64,000 nt of DNA, from NCBI RefSeq assembly GCF_016908855.1, contig NZ_JAFBER010000003.1, positions 62,001 to 126,000 on the forward strand, read 5' to 3'. The notes under the pieces were generated by a model, which saw nothing but the letters and a program-made list of their open reading frames with translations, was not told the origin of the DNA and searched no databases. How positions within the stretch are numbered: the stretch's first letter is position 1; every line of letters starts with the position of its first letter. Origin of the DNA: Scopulibacillus daqui (GTDB lineage Bacteria > Bacillota > Bacilli > Bacillales > Sporolactobacillaceae). The position numbers and the translations under genes are program-made. Positions 44,500-53,711 of this stretch are shown here, piece after piece.

Positions 44500-46212
44500 T
44501 TATGGCAGCGGATCCTTAACAGCTTCAACATTCGGATACACGGGCTGCCACATAGCATCTTGTACCGCTTGAATCATATCATCCGGCTTTCTTCTGGCCA
44601 CGCCGTCCGCAATAGCCGCTTCAACGACTTTGACTGCGACAGTGGCGGATACTGATCTAAGATCTTCAACATCTGGAAGGACCGCGGCCCCGGGCTGCGA
44701 AACATCGACCGTAGATGCCACCGCTTCAGAGGCCGCCGCAAACATTCGATCGGTCATCAGCTTCGCTTGTGATACGATTGTTCCGAGGCCCAATCCTGGA
44801 AAGACAAGGGCATTATTCGCCTGTCCGATATAATAGGTTGTATTTTTGTATGTTACAGGATCAAATGGACTTCCAGTGGCAATAAGTGCCCGGCCGTCGG
44901 TCCATTCGATTAAGTCTGCCGGTTTTGCCTCTGACAAATGAGTGGGGTTTGATAATGGCAAAATAGCCGGTCTGTCCACATGGGCGGCCATTTCTTTGAC
45001 AATCTCTTCTGTAAATGCGCCCGAGACTGTTGAAGTACCGATTAATATTGTCGGATGAACTTGCCGTACGACTTCACCTAAACCGATGCCGTGCCCTTCG
45101 CGCTGCCAATCTGAAACTTCTGAAGCAGGGCGTGCAAATTCCTTTTGAAAGTCCCGCAAATCAACCATATTATCAAGAAGAAGTCCCGGGCGATCCACAC
45201 ACCAAAAACGCCGGTTGGCTTCTTCTTTGGAAAGACCGTCTCGAATCATCGCATCACGAACTTGTTCGGCAATGCCGATGCCGGCTGTCCCAGCGCCAAA
45301 AACAACAATGCGTTGATCTCGAAGCGGCGTTTTTGAAGCCTTTGCCACAGATAATACCGCTGCAAGCGAAATCGCCCCCGTGCCTTGAATGTCATCGTTA
45401 AACGTACATATTTGATGGCGGTATTTTTTAAGAATTTGCCGGGCATTTCCCGATGCAAGGTCTTCCCAGTGCAGAATGGCGTTTGGGAACATTTTAGTCG
45501 CTGTTTGGACATAACGGTCTATGAATTCTTCATATCTCTTCCCGCGTATGCGAGAATGTCTATTCCCAATATAAAGCGGATCGTTCAACAGCCTCTCTTG
45601 ATTTGTGCCAACATCCAAAATCACCGGTATGACGCGTCTTGGATCAATCCCGGCCGCTACAGTATATACCGAAAGCTTTCCTATAGAAATATTAATGCCG
45701 CCAACGCCCCAGTCACCAATCCCTAAAATCCCTTCTCCATCTGTAGCGACGATTAAGTCAATGTCGTCCGGTCCCGCGCCGAAATTTTGAAAAGCTTCTT
45801 CAATGCCATCGGGATCATCAATAGACAAGTAAATGCCATGCGGCCGCCGGTAGCCGTGACTATAGGTTTTGATGGATGTCCCGACTATTGGTGTATAGAT
45901 AATTGGCAGCATTTCGCTCAGATGCTCGGATAATAACCGGAAAAACAGGACTTCATTTCGATCCTGCAAGGACGTTAAATAAATATTTTTCCCTATGTCG
46001 TCATGCTGGGAACAAAACTGGCTATACGCCCGTTTGGCTTGCTGTTCAATAGATAAAACAGCTGGGGGAAGCAGCCCTTTTAAACCAAGGGCTTCCCGCT
46101 CTTCACGTGTAAAAGCAACACCTTTGTTTAGAACGACTGTACTTAGCACATCGCGTCCTCTTAATGTTGTCTGAATATTGTTCTTTGAAGTTATGGTATA
46201 TTTCTTATGCAT
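44500..46212 (-). CDS. maeA: NAD-dependent malic enzyme
   Basis: A 570-residue decarboxylating malate dehydrogenase producing pyruvate. Motifs: '[16 protein letters not shown]', 'PIIYTPIVG', '[15 protein letters not shown]', '[15 protein letters not shown]' and the NAD loop '[15 protein letters not shown]'. Length and motifs match the long malic enzyme (MaeA/SfcA) class rather than the 400-residue short class. The DNA looks richer in G+C than the accessory block to its left. Divergent from thrS. Confidence 0.92.
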   Translation of the reverse strand: MHKKYTITSKNNIQTTLRGRDVLSTVVLNKGVAFTREEREALGLKGLLPPAVLSIEQQAKRAYSQFCSQHDDIGKNIYLTSLQDRNEVLFFRLLSEHLSEMLPIIYTPIVGTSIKTYSHGYRRPHGIYLSIDDPDGIEEAFQNFGAGPDDIDLIVATDGEGILGIGDWGVGGINISIGKLSVYTVAAGIDPRRVIPVILDVGTNQERLLNDPLYIGNRHSRIRGKRYEEFIDRYVQTATKMFPNAILHWEDLASGNARQILKKYRHQICTFNDDIQGTGAISLAAVLSVAKASKTPLRDQRIVVFGAGTAGIGIAEQVRDAMIRDGLSKEEANRRFWCVDRPGLLLDNMVDLRDFQKEFARPASEVSDWQREGHGIGLGEVVRQVHPTILIGTSTVSGAFTEEIVKEMAAHVDRPAILPLSNPTHLSEAKPADLIEWTDGRALIATGSPFDPVTYKNTTYYIGQANNALVFPGLGLGTIVSQAKLMTDRMFAAASEAVASTVDVSQPGAAVLPDVEDLRSVSATVAVKVVEAAIADGVARRKPDDMIQAVQDAMWQPVYPNVEAVKDPLP

Positions 46213-46310
46213 AAAACCATTCCCTATTGATTATTCCGGCTTATTTTGCCCTGTTTGTTTATAGAATAGTCGTTAGTTCTCTATTCAAAATTTGATTTTT
46301 TTTAAAGAAC

Positions 46311-46339
46311 TTGCAAATAATAATTGAATATTATATATT
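46311..46339 (+). promoter_or_regulatory. Predicted thrS leader promoter
   Basis: TTGCAA (46311-46316), 17-base spacer, TATATT (46334-46339), placed about 35 bases before the first T-box. Confidence 0.55.
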
Positions 46340-46371
46340 ATTGATAAGATTTTGAGAGGAAAATAAAAGCA

Positions 46372-46615
46372 ATGAAGAAGGATAATGGCTATTCTTAACG
46401 GTTTACAGAGAGGGAAGAGGAGCTGAGAACTTCCTAATGCAGGGGAATAGCTTACCGCCTTCGAGCTGCATCGGGGAAATGAGCCAAAGTATCTGATGCC
46501 GTCACAGCAACGTTACAGCTGTTGAGCCGTCAATCATGAGGTTTGACGGGAAATAAGGTGGAACCACGAAGCGCACTCGTCCTTATGCAAAGGATGATGT
46601 GCGCTTTTTTATATG
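46372..46615 (+). promoter_or_regulatory. T-box riboswitch 1 of thrS (specifier ACC, Thr)
   Basis: Stem I region with AGAGGGAAG...GAGCTGAGAACTTCC, the specifier ACC at 46454-46456, the conserved T-box AAGGTGGAACCACG (46555-46568), and a terminator stem AGCGCAC...GTGCGCT with T run (46569-46612). Uncharged tRNA-Thr binding would allow readthrough. Confidence 0.92.
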
Positions 46616-46623
46616 GCTAAAAG

Positions 46624-46870
46624 CAATGAAGAAGGACAACAATGATTCCAACCGGTTTCACAGAGAGGGAAGGAGAGCTGAGAACTTCCCAAACACGAGG
46701 AATGATTGACCGCCTTCGAGCTGCATCAGGGAAAATGTAAAGTAACTGATGCCGTCATAGCGACGTTATAGCAGAATGAGCCGTCAAAAGAACAGGTTTT
46801 TGACGGGAACAAGGGTGGAACCACGAGGCCGCATTCGTCCCTTTTATAGGATGAATGCGGCTTTTTTATA
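46624..46870 (+). promoter_or_regulatory. T-box riboswitch 2 of thrS (specifier ACC, Thr)
   Basis: A second complete T-box in tandem: GAGAGCTGAGAACTTCCC, specifier ACC at 46709-46711, AAGGGTGGAACCACG (46811-46825), and a terminator GCCGCATTC...GAATGCGGC with T run (46828-46868). It shares long blocks with T-box 1, so it arose by duplication. Both must be read through before thrS. Confidence 0.92.
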
Positions 46871-46902
46871 TGGTAAAAAAACATTGAACAGGAGTGTAGA
46901 AG

Positions 46903-48828
46903 ATGAATGGTAAACTGATTCAGATTATTTTTCCAGACGGGAGGCAAAAGGCGTTTCCTCAAGGGGCAACGGTTGAAGACATTGCAGGATCTATTAGCAG
47001 CAGCTTAAAAAAGAAAGCTGTTGCGGGCAAGGTTAACGGCAAATTGTGCGATTTGCGCCGAGCTATTCATGAAGATGCGGCATTGACAATTGTAACTTTA
47101 GATTCGGACGAAGGCATTGACATTTTGCGTCATACAACGGCCCATGTATTGGCTCAAGCCGTAAAAAGAATTTACGGCCATGTCAACTTTGGCGTCGGCC
47201 CTGTCATTAAGAACGGCTTTTACTATGATATGGATCTTCTTGAAAACCTATCGATAGATGACTTGGGGAAAATTGAAGAACAAATGCAAGACATTATCAA
47301 TGAAAATCTTGATATTCAACGCGTCGAAGTGTCGCGTGAAGACGCTCAAAAACTATTTCAAAATGATCCGTTAAAATTAGAACTGCTAAAAGATATCCCA
47401 GAAAGTGAAAAAATAACGATTTATAAGCAAGGGGAATTTACTGATTTATGCAGAGGACCGCATCTCCCATCAACAGGCTATATTAAAGCCTTTAAATTAA
47501 CCAATGTTTCAGGTGCTTATTGGCGCGGGGACAGTGAAAATAAAATGCTGCAGCGAGTGTACGGCGCGGCATTTGCTAAGAAACAAGATTTGGATCGTTA
47601 TCTTCATTTTTTAGACGAAGCTGCTGAACGGGATCACAGGAAACTTGGCAAGGCATTAGAATTATTTATGTTTTCAGAAGAGGCGCCGGGCATGCCTTTT
47701 TATTTGCCGAAGGGGTTCATCATTCGAGGTGAATTGGAAGCCTTCTTAAGGGAGCTGCAAAGAGCAAGCGGCTATGAAGAAGTCCGTACGCCTTTTATGA
47801 TGAACCAGCGTTTGTGGGAGCAATCAGGCCACTGGGATCATTACAAGGAAAATATGTATTATTCAGAAGTTGATCATGCAGACTTTGCTCTTAAGCCGAT
47901 GAATTGTCCAGGGCATATGCTTATTTTCAAAAACAAGCTCCGCTCTTACCGGGACTTGCCTATTCGCCTGGCAGAGTTTGGCCAAGTGCATCGGCACGAA
48001 TTCAGCGGTGCACTGAATGGTATGTTCAGGGTTCGGACATTTTGTCAAGATGATGCTCATATCTACGCGGCACCGTCACAGATTGAAGATGAAATCAAAG
48101 AAATTATGAAACTCATTGATAAAGTTTACAGCACATTTGGCTTTGAATACAGTATTGAACTTTCGACAAGGCCTGAAGACTCAATGGGGGACGATCATCT
48201 ATGGGAAAAGGCGGAAAGCGCACTGAAGCGTGTACTAGAAGACTTAAATTGCGATTATACAATAAATGAAGGTGATGGCGCCTTTTACGGACCGAAAATA
48301 GACTTCCATATTAAGGACGCTTTAAACAGAAGCCATCAATGTGCCACTGTTCAGCTTGATTTTCAAATGCCTTTTAAGTTTGATTTGCATTATGTTGATG
48401 ATCGGGGAGAGAAAGTCCGTCCTGTTGTCATACACCGCGCCGTATACGGTTCATTAGACCGCTTCTTCGGCATTTTGGTTGAACACTTCGGCGGTGCATT
48501 TCCAGTTTGGCTGGCGCCGGTTCAAGCCAAAATTGTCCCTGTATCACAAAATCATCTTGATTACGCTGCCCATGTCGAAAAGGTATTGAAAGAAGCTGGC
48601 ATAAGGGTTGAGATTGATGACAGAGACGAGAAACTTGGCTATAAAATTCGCGAATCGCAAATGAATAAAATTCCTTATGTTTTAGTTGCCGGTGATCAAG
48701 AGAAGAGCAATAACGCTGTGAATGTTCGTAAATTTGGCGAAAAGGAATCGGAAACAATGCTATTAAAAGATTTTTGTTCTATGATAAGGCATGCTGTTAA
48801 AGAACGGCGGCTCCAACACCGGCTTTAA
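46903..48828 (+). CDS. thrS: Threonyl-tRNA synthetase
   Basis: A 641-residue class II synthetase. The TGS domain occupies residues 1-62; the editing domain has 'RHTTAHVLAQAVKRIYG'; the core has 'MKPMNCPGHM'-type zinc Cys, 'RLAEFGQVHRHE' motif 2 and 'RPVVIHRAVYGSLDRFFGIL' motif 3; the anticodon-binding domain is at the C-terminus. CAGGAG lies 10 bases before the ATG. Controlled by two tandem T-boxes. Confidence 0.97.
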   Translation: MNGKLIQIIFPDGRQKAFPQGATVEDIAGSISSSLKKKAVAGKVNGKLCDLRRAIHEDAALTIVTLDSDEGIDILRHTTAHVLAQAVKRIYGHVNFGVGPVIKNGFYYDMDLLENLSIDDLGKIEEQMQDIINENLDIQRVEVSREDAQKLFQNDPLKLELLKDIPESEKITIYKQGEFTDLCRGPHLPSTGYIKAFKLTNVSGAYWRGDSENKMLQRVYGAAFAKKQDLDRYLHFLDEAAERDHRKLGKALELFMFSEEAPGMPFYLPKGFIIRGELEAFLRELQRASGYEEVRTPFMMNQRLWEQSGHWDHYKENMYYSEVDHADFALKPMNCPGHMLIFKNKLRSYRDLPIRLAEFGQVHRHEFSGALNGMFRVRTFCQDDAHIYAAPSQIEDEIKEIMKLIDKVYSTFGFEYSIELSTRPEDSMGDDHLWEKAESALKRVLEDLNCDYTINEGDGAFYGPKIDFHIKDALNRSHQCATVQLDFQMPFKFDLHYVDDRGEKVRPVVIHRAVYGSLDRFFGILVEHFGGAFPVWLAPVQAKIVPVSQNHLDYAAHVEKVLKEAGIRVEIDDRDEKLGYKIRESQMNKIPYVLVAGDQEKSNNAVNVRKFGEKESETMLLKDFCSMIRHAVKERRLQHRL

Positions 48829-49065
48829 TGAAGGAAAGTTTAGGCAGAGGCATTAACGTTCTTTCAAAACCCATCGTTATCTTCTTCCTTGCCTCTTTTT
48901 CGGCGGGTTTTCATTATAATAAGAGCGGCTTCTGAAAGGCTTGAGAACTGAAACGGCGGTGAAAAAGCAATGTATTCATCAGTCAGTTCAGTTTTCTAGA
49001 CATTTTTATTTAAAAATTATAGAATTTGAAATAATCTTATTCATATGACGTTAAAGGTGGACCGC

Positions 49066-50229
49066 ATGGAATATTCAGAACGCTTGAAACAGCTGACCGT
49101 ACAATTTTTTGCAACACTCGTTGAGAAGGTTAATAAAGCCATTGCCGAAGGCCGGGATATTATTAATTTGGGACAGGGAAATCCTGATCAGCCAACACCG
49201 GCCCATATCATTAAAGCGCTGCAAACGGCAGCGGAGGATGCCAATACACATCAATATTCTCCGTTCCGCGGCTTGCCCGAGCTAAAAAACGCTGCAGCGG
49301 AATTCTATAAAAAGCAGTATGGTGTCGAGGTTGATCCATCTGCGGAGGTTGCTGTATTATTTGGCACAAAAGCTGGACTCGTCGAACTGCCGTTATGTTT
49401 GTTAAACGAAGGCGATCTGATGTTGTTGCCTGATCCGGGGTATCCTGATTATTTGTCGGGTGCCGCGCTGGCCAACGTAAAGTGCCAAACCTTTCCTCTG
49501 AAAGCCCAAAACCATTTTTTGCCCGATTATAGCGCTATACCGGCTGAGCAGGCAAAGGCGGCAAAATTAATGTATTTAAATTACCCAAATAATCCGACTG
49601 GGGCAACAGCGGATCGGACTTTCTTTGAGGAAACAGTTGCTTTTGCGAAAGAGCATCATATCACGATTTTGCATGACTTTGCTTATGGGGCTATCGGCTT
49701 TGATGGTAAAAAACCGGTAAGCTTTCTTGAGGCGGAGGGGGCAAAAGAAATCGGTGTGGAACTGTATACATTGTCGAAAACCTACAATATGGCCGGATGG
49801 CGTGTCGGCTTTGCTGTAGGAAATCCCGTTATTATTGAAAGTCTAAATCTCATTCAGGATCATTTATATGTCAGCCTTTTTCCAGCTGTACAAAAGGCAG
49901 CTGCAGCCGCTTTAACAGGTGATCAGCAATGTGTAGAAGAGATTGTATCGCGTTATGAACAGCGCCGTAATACGTTTATTAGGGCTTGCCATGAAATTGG
50001 CTGGCGTGTCAAAGCGCCTTCTGGTTCATTTTTCGCATGGCTGCCTGTCCCTGAAGGTTTTACCAGTGAAGTGTTTGCCGATTTTTTACTTGAAAAAGCC
50101 GATGTAGCGGTAGCGCCTGGAAACGGCTTTGGCGAGTATGGCGAAGGTTATGTCAGGGTTGGATTATTAGTCGATGAGGCATTGCTTATAGAAGCCGTTA
50201 ACCGGATTGGTAAGCTGAATCTCTTTTAA
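49066..50229 (+). CDS. PLP-dependent class I aminotransferase, MtnE-like
   Basis: A 387-residue aminotransferase. 'INLGQGNPDQPTP', 'YSPFRGLPELKNAAA', 'NYPNNPTGA', 'HDFAYGAIGFDG' and the PLP Lys in 'YTLSKTYNMAGWRVGF' are present. The sequence is close to B. subtilis MtnE (YkrV), which transaminates 2-keto-4-methylthiobutyrate in methionine salvage. No other mtn genes are nearby, so the substrate is only suggested. The ATG at 49066 has AAAGGTGG upstream; an in-frame ATG at 49045 lies before that site. Confidence 0.85.
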   Translation: MEYSERLKQLTVQFFATLVEKVNKAIAEGRDIINLGQGNPDQPTPAHIIKALQTAAEDANTHQYSPFRGLPELKNAAAEFYKKQYGVEVDPSAEVAVLFGTKAGLVELPLCLLNEGDLMLLPDPGYPDYLSGAALANVKCQTFPLKAQNHFLPDYSAIPAEQAKAAKLMYLNYPNNPTGATADRTFFEETVAFAKEHHITILHDFAYGAIGFDGKKPVSFLEAEGAKEIGVELYTLSKTYNMAGWRVGFAVGNPVIIESLNLIQDHLYVSLFPAVQKAAAAALTGDQQCVEEIVSRYEQRRNTFIRACHEIGWRVKAPSGSFFAWLPVPEGFTSEVFADFLLEKADVAVAPGNGFGEYGEGYVRVGLLVDEALLIEAVNRIGKLNLF

Positions 50230-50303
50230 CGTTCTGCCGTAAAAAGTAAACGATAATGCTTGCACTCTTTAAATGAAGGATCAAAAAGTCTAGGCCGTTT
50301 AAG

Positions 50304-50341
50304 AAGATGGTTCCTGCATTGAACAGGGGTCATCTTTTTTA
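50304..50341 (+). terminator. Terminator of the aminotransferase gene
   Basis: AAGATGG..CCTG pairs with CAGGGG.CATCTT, then a T run. Confidence 0.75.
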
Positions 50342-50353
50342 TCACCTGAAGCC

Positions 50354-50385
50354 GCATTTTTTCATTGAGAATGCGGCTATTTTAA
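50354..50385. terminator. Second hairpin, possible terminator
   Basis: AGCCGCATT pairs with AATGCGGCT across an 11-base loop, followed by ATTTTAAA. Confidence 0.6.
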
Positions 50386-50548
50386 AAATTTGTAATTGGA
50401 AAATGCTTTTGTGAGAATGTTTTAGCGAATATGATGAATAAAAAATAAGCAAAAATTCCATTCGCGCTTCAATGCCGCTTTATATGATCAGCCTGAAAAA
50501 AATAAAAAAAGGGTAATTCATTTACAAAGGAAGAGAGAGGAGATTATT

Positions 50549-50737
50549 ATGAAGAATTTAATATGGAAATATTTTTTTATATATATAATAGGATCGATTA
50601 TATTAGGGGTTATTGTCTTTTTGTTAGGTTATATAACTCCCCCTGACGATCAAGCTTGGATAAGATTCATTTTTTCCTCTATATGGTTAATTGTAGTTAC
50701 GATGCTTTACAGCAGAGAAAAAAGGAAACGAACATAA
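50549..50737 (+). CDS. Small 62-residue membrane protein of unknown function
   Basis: Two hydrophobic helices ('FFIYIIGSIILGVIVFLLGY' and 'FIFSSIWLIVVTMLY') separated by 'ITPPDDQAW', with a basic tail 'SREKRKRT'. AGAGAGGAG lies upstream of the ATG. Family not recognised. It stands alone between an aminotransferase and a helicase gene. Confidence 0.7.
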   Translation: MKNLIWKYFFIYIIGSIILGVIVFLLGYITPPDDQAWIRFIFSSIWLIVVTMLYSREKRKRT

Positions 50738-51231
50738 ACCGTCTATTAAGAAATAGGGTGAAAATAGGGATTACCTAATATTATCGTCCTGCTCTAAAAC
50801 TTCTAAAATACTGTTTTAAGTTATCCTGCTATGCTGTCTTTTTCAAGCGCTTCATAAAACCGTCTTCAACAACCATTCTATCACCTGCTTTTACCAGTTA
50901 TAATAAAATTAATAATCATACAATGCCGTTCAAAAATCAATGTCGCTTATATTAATCAGCTTAAAAACATCGGATGATAAACACCCCATACCTTAAACAT
51001 ATCTTGTACTTGAGCCTTATCTGATTCAACAACACCAATAATCCCAGCATATAATTTTGTAAATATAGTCAATCTAAAGGTTATGGCAAGCAGTTAAAAG
51101 GTTATTTTACTGATGCTAACGATAAATGAAATAAAAAATTTAATAAGAAACAGATTTTAAAAAGTAACGCTGATTGGATACAATAGGAGAAGTCTATTAA
51201 ACTTTAATGTTAAATAATTTGGTGATACATA
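50738..51231. other. A+T-rich intergenic region with possible ORF remnants
   Basis: On the minus strand an AGGTGATAG site precedes a 15-codon ORF (start about 50875), and a further open stretch of about 38 codons reads toward 50958 ('LYAGIIGVVESDKAQVQDMF'). Both look like fragments of decayed genes. I cannot assign them. Confidence 0.35.
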
Positions 51232-53496
51232 ATGGAAAAACAGATTTTTTATCAAACACCGCCAGGCTCCGATTATAAAAAAATACCTCGCGCGGAAATA
51301 GCGAACGGCGTAACGAGCCTAGGGATCGTTAAAGATGATGAACCGGATGCTTTTTATTTTCGGTTATTGGAAAAGCAAAATATTTTTCTTAACAAGCCGC
51401 AAATTGAAGCCGTTCGTCATGTGAATGGCCCGGTGTTAACATTAGCAGGTGCGGGATCGGGAAAAACGTCAGTATTAATCAGCCGAACCGGTTACTTGAT
51501 TAACGTCAATCATGTTGCCCCGGAAAATATTCTTTTGGTCACTTTTACAAAGAAAGCGGCAGACGAAATGAAGACTCGGATTTCTCGGCTTCCGGGCCTT
51601 ACTCAGCGAATGGCCAATAAGGTTCAAGCTTGTACATTCCACTCCTTTTTCTTGACCATCTTAAGGCACAGCGGCTGTCAACAGAATATCTTAGGGTCGG
51701 AAAGGGCCAAGCAAATCACGATCAAGCAAATTCTAAAAACTATGGGGCTGCAAGATGACTATCAACCCGAGACGCTTCTGTCGCTATTTTCTTCATATAA
51801 AATTAATCTTAAAGATATGCCTGGCAAAACTGATATAGAAAAAGAACAAAAGCTCATCTATCAGCATTATGAGAAATGGAAAAAAGCCAACAACAAAATG
51901 GATTTTGATGATATTCTGCTTTCTGCTTACGATCTTTTAAAGCGTTCGCCTGCTTTGCTTCAATCTTTGCAGCGGCGTTTTAAATATGTCATGGTTGATG
52001 AGTTTCAGGATACGAATGTCGTGCAATATGAACTAATGAAAATGATCGTTAAACCGCATCGGAACTTTTTTGTCGTCGGCGATGATGATCAGACTATTTA
52101 TTCCTTTAACGGCGCAAGCAATCATTTTATATTAAACTTTCAAAAGGAATATGAAGAGGCGGCTGTCGTTACGTTAGATATCAATTACCGCTCTTCACCC
52201 AGTATAGTCGGCTTGGGGAATAAGGTGATTCAAGATAACTCAAAGAGAAGAAAGAAGACGTTGCAGACGGCAAAAGCGCTGGATGCTGCCCCAAAATATT
52301 GCCGGCCGCAAACGACAGATGAGGAAGCCGAAATCGTGATCAGCCATATTAAGCGTGAGGTAGAGGAAGGCAGAAGATCTTTTGGCGACTTTGCGATCCT
52401 TCATCGAACAGCCAGCTCGAGCCGGGCGATGTTTGAACAACTGATTATCAATCGCATTCCATTCATTCCGTATTCCATCAAGGATGAAAGCTTCTATGAG
52501 CATTGGGTCGTTAAACCGGTTATTGACTATTTAAGCCTTTCGTTAGACCCAAGGGATTTTAATGCCATTGAAGGCGTATTGCCGACACTTTATATTAATC
52601 GCTATAACGGAATGGCATGGATTCATGGACAGGAGAGCATGAAAAAGAAAAAATATCCGTTAATTCATCTGGTCCAATCTTCTGATCTAAAAGATTATCA
52701 AAAGAATAAAATTAAGGAACGCATTGAATTTACGAGAGATCTTAAAGACGAGAAGCCGTTAAAGGCTATTCGCCAAATACGTCAATCTTTTTATGATAAA
52801 TATCTTGAAGCTCATCATGACAAGGCCTCACTGCATAAGGAAAATATCAAAGAAACATTGGACGAGCTTGAATCGTCAGCCAAACGTTTTGACAGCATTG
52901 CCGCCTTTATCCGCTTTACAAGAGACATTGCCAAAGAGCAAAAGATGTTAAGCGGAAGGACAAAAGCAGATGGTGCTGACGCGGTGTCGCTAATGACCAT
53001 TCACAGATCCAAGGGTTTGGAATTTCCGGTCGTTTTCCTTATTGGTGCATCAGAAGGTATACTGCCTCATAGTTCTGCAATAGATGCCGAACAGTTAGAA
53101 GACGTCAGGGTAGATAAAGGGAAGGAAGAAAAAGTCATTGACGCTATTGAAGAGGAGAGGCGGTTGGCTTATGTCGCGATAACCCGGGCAAAAGATGAGC
53201 TGTATATTAGTTCTCCAGCATTTTATCGAGGGCAAAAAGCTGAAATTTCCCGGTTTATTTTATCGCCTTTTAGCAGCCGTCAGTCAGGAAAAATAGGCAA
53301 AGGACGAATAAAGCGGCAAACAGTCTTTAACAATAAAGAACAGCCGGCTGCAAAAAAATCCGTATCGGCGTGGATATGTACAAGTTCAACATGCATTGCT
53401 TGGCAGCGGATCACTTCTTATAAAGAAGGAAGGCTGAAGCATAAGGACTGTCCGTTATGCGGCTCACCGATGGAAAAAGGGCGCAAGATCATCTGA
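51232..53496 (+). CDS. UvrD/PcrA-like superfamily 1 DNA helicase, YjcD-like
   Basis: A 754-residue ATP-dependent helicase. Motif I is 'LAGAGSGKTSVLISR', Ia 'VTFTKKAADEM', II 'VDEFQDTN', III 'VGDDDQTIYSFNGAS', V 'VSLMTIHRSKGLEFPVV' and VI 'RRLAYVAITRAKDELY'. The C-terminal 70 residues hold a Cys pattern ('CTSSTCIAW', 'KDCPLCGSPM') like a zinc finger. This C-terminal feature and overall length fit B. subtilis YjcD rather than PcrA. Exact cellular role unknown; DNA repair is likely. Confidence 0.88.
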   Translation: MEKQIFYQTPPGSDYKKIPRAEIANGVTSLGIVKDDEPDAFYFRLLEKQNIFLNKPQIEAVRHVNGPVLTLAGAGSGKTSVLISRTGYLINVNHVAPENILLVTFTKKAADEMKTRISRLPGLTQRMANKVQACTFHSFFLTILRHSGCQQNILGSERAKQITIKQILKTMGLQDDYQPETLLSLFSSYKINLKDMPGKTDIEKEQKLIYQHYEKWKKANNKMDFDDILLSAYDLLKRSPALLQSLQRRFKYVMVDEFQDTNVVQYELMKMIVKPHRNFFVVGDDDQTIYSFNGASNHFILNFQKEYEEAAVVTLDINYRSSPSIVGLGNKVIQDNSKRRKKTLQTAKALDAAPKYCRPQTTDEEAEIVISHIKREVEEGRRSFGDFAILHRTASSSRAMFEQLIINRIPFIPYSIKDESFYEHWVVKPVIDYLSLSLDPRDFNAIEGVLPTLYINRYNGMAWIHGQESMKKKKYPLIHLVQSSDLKDYQKNKIKERIEFTRDLKDEKPLKAIRQIRQSFYDKYLEAHHDKASLHKENIKETLDELESSAKRFDSIAAFIRFTRDIAKEQKMLSGRTKADGADAVSLMTIHRSKGLEFPVVFLIGASEGILPHSSAIDAEQLEDVRVDKGKEEKVIDAIEEERRLAYVAITRAKDELYISSPAFYRGQKAEISRFILSPFSSRQSGKIGKGRIKRQTVFNNKEQPAAKKSVSAWICTSSTCIAWQRITSYKEGRLKHKDCPLCGSPMEKGRKII

Positions 53497-53711
53497 ATGG
53501 GTTGCTTCTGCCGTTTCAGCGGGTTTTTAAGTCTTATTTAAAATGATTTAGGAAGGGTAAAATATTATTTTTAGAGAAAAAATATAGACTAAATCATGAT
53601 AAGTAACGATAATTAAAATAACGAATAAGGAAAATATTGCATTTATAATTTGAAATAGATTATGATAGTTGTCAGGACATATTGTTATATTGAATGGAAA
53701 GGATGTCATTT

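Larger units (their letters stand above)
50230..50548. other. Intergenic region with two terminator hairpins
   Basis: Holds the two hairpins listed at 50304-50341 and 50354-50385, then A+T-rich sequence and the GAGAGAGGAG ribosome site of the next small gene. Confidence 0.6.

Noticed and set aside
53694-53711. mprF start at ATG 53694 or 53703
   Set aside because: The AAAGGA ribosome site lies between these codons and ATG 53712, which has correct spacing.
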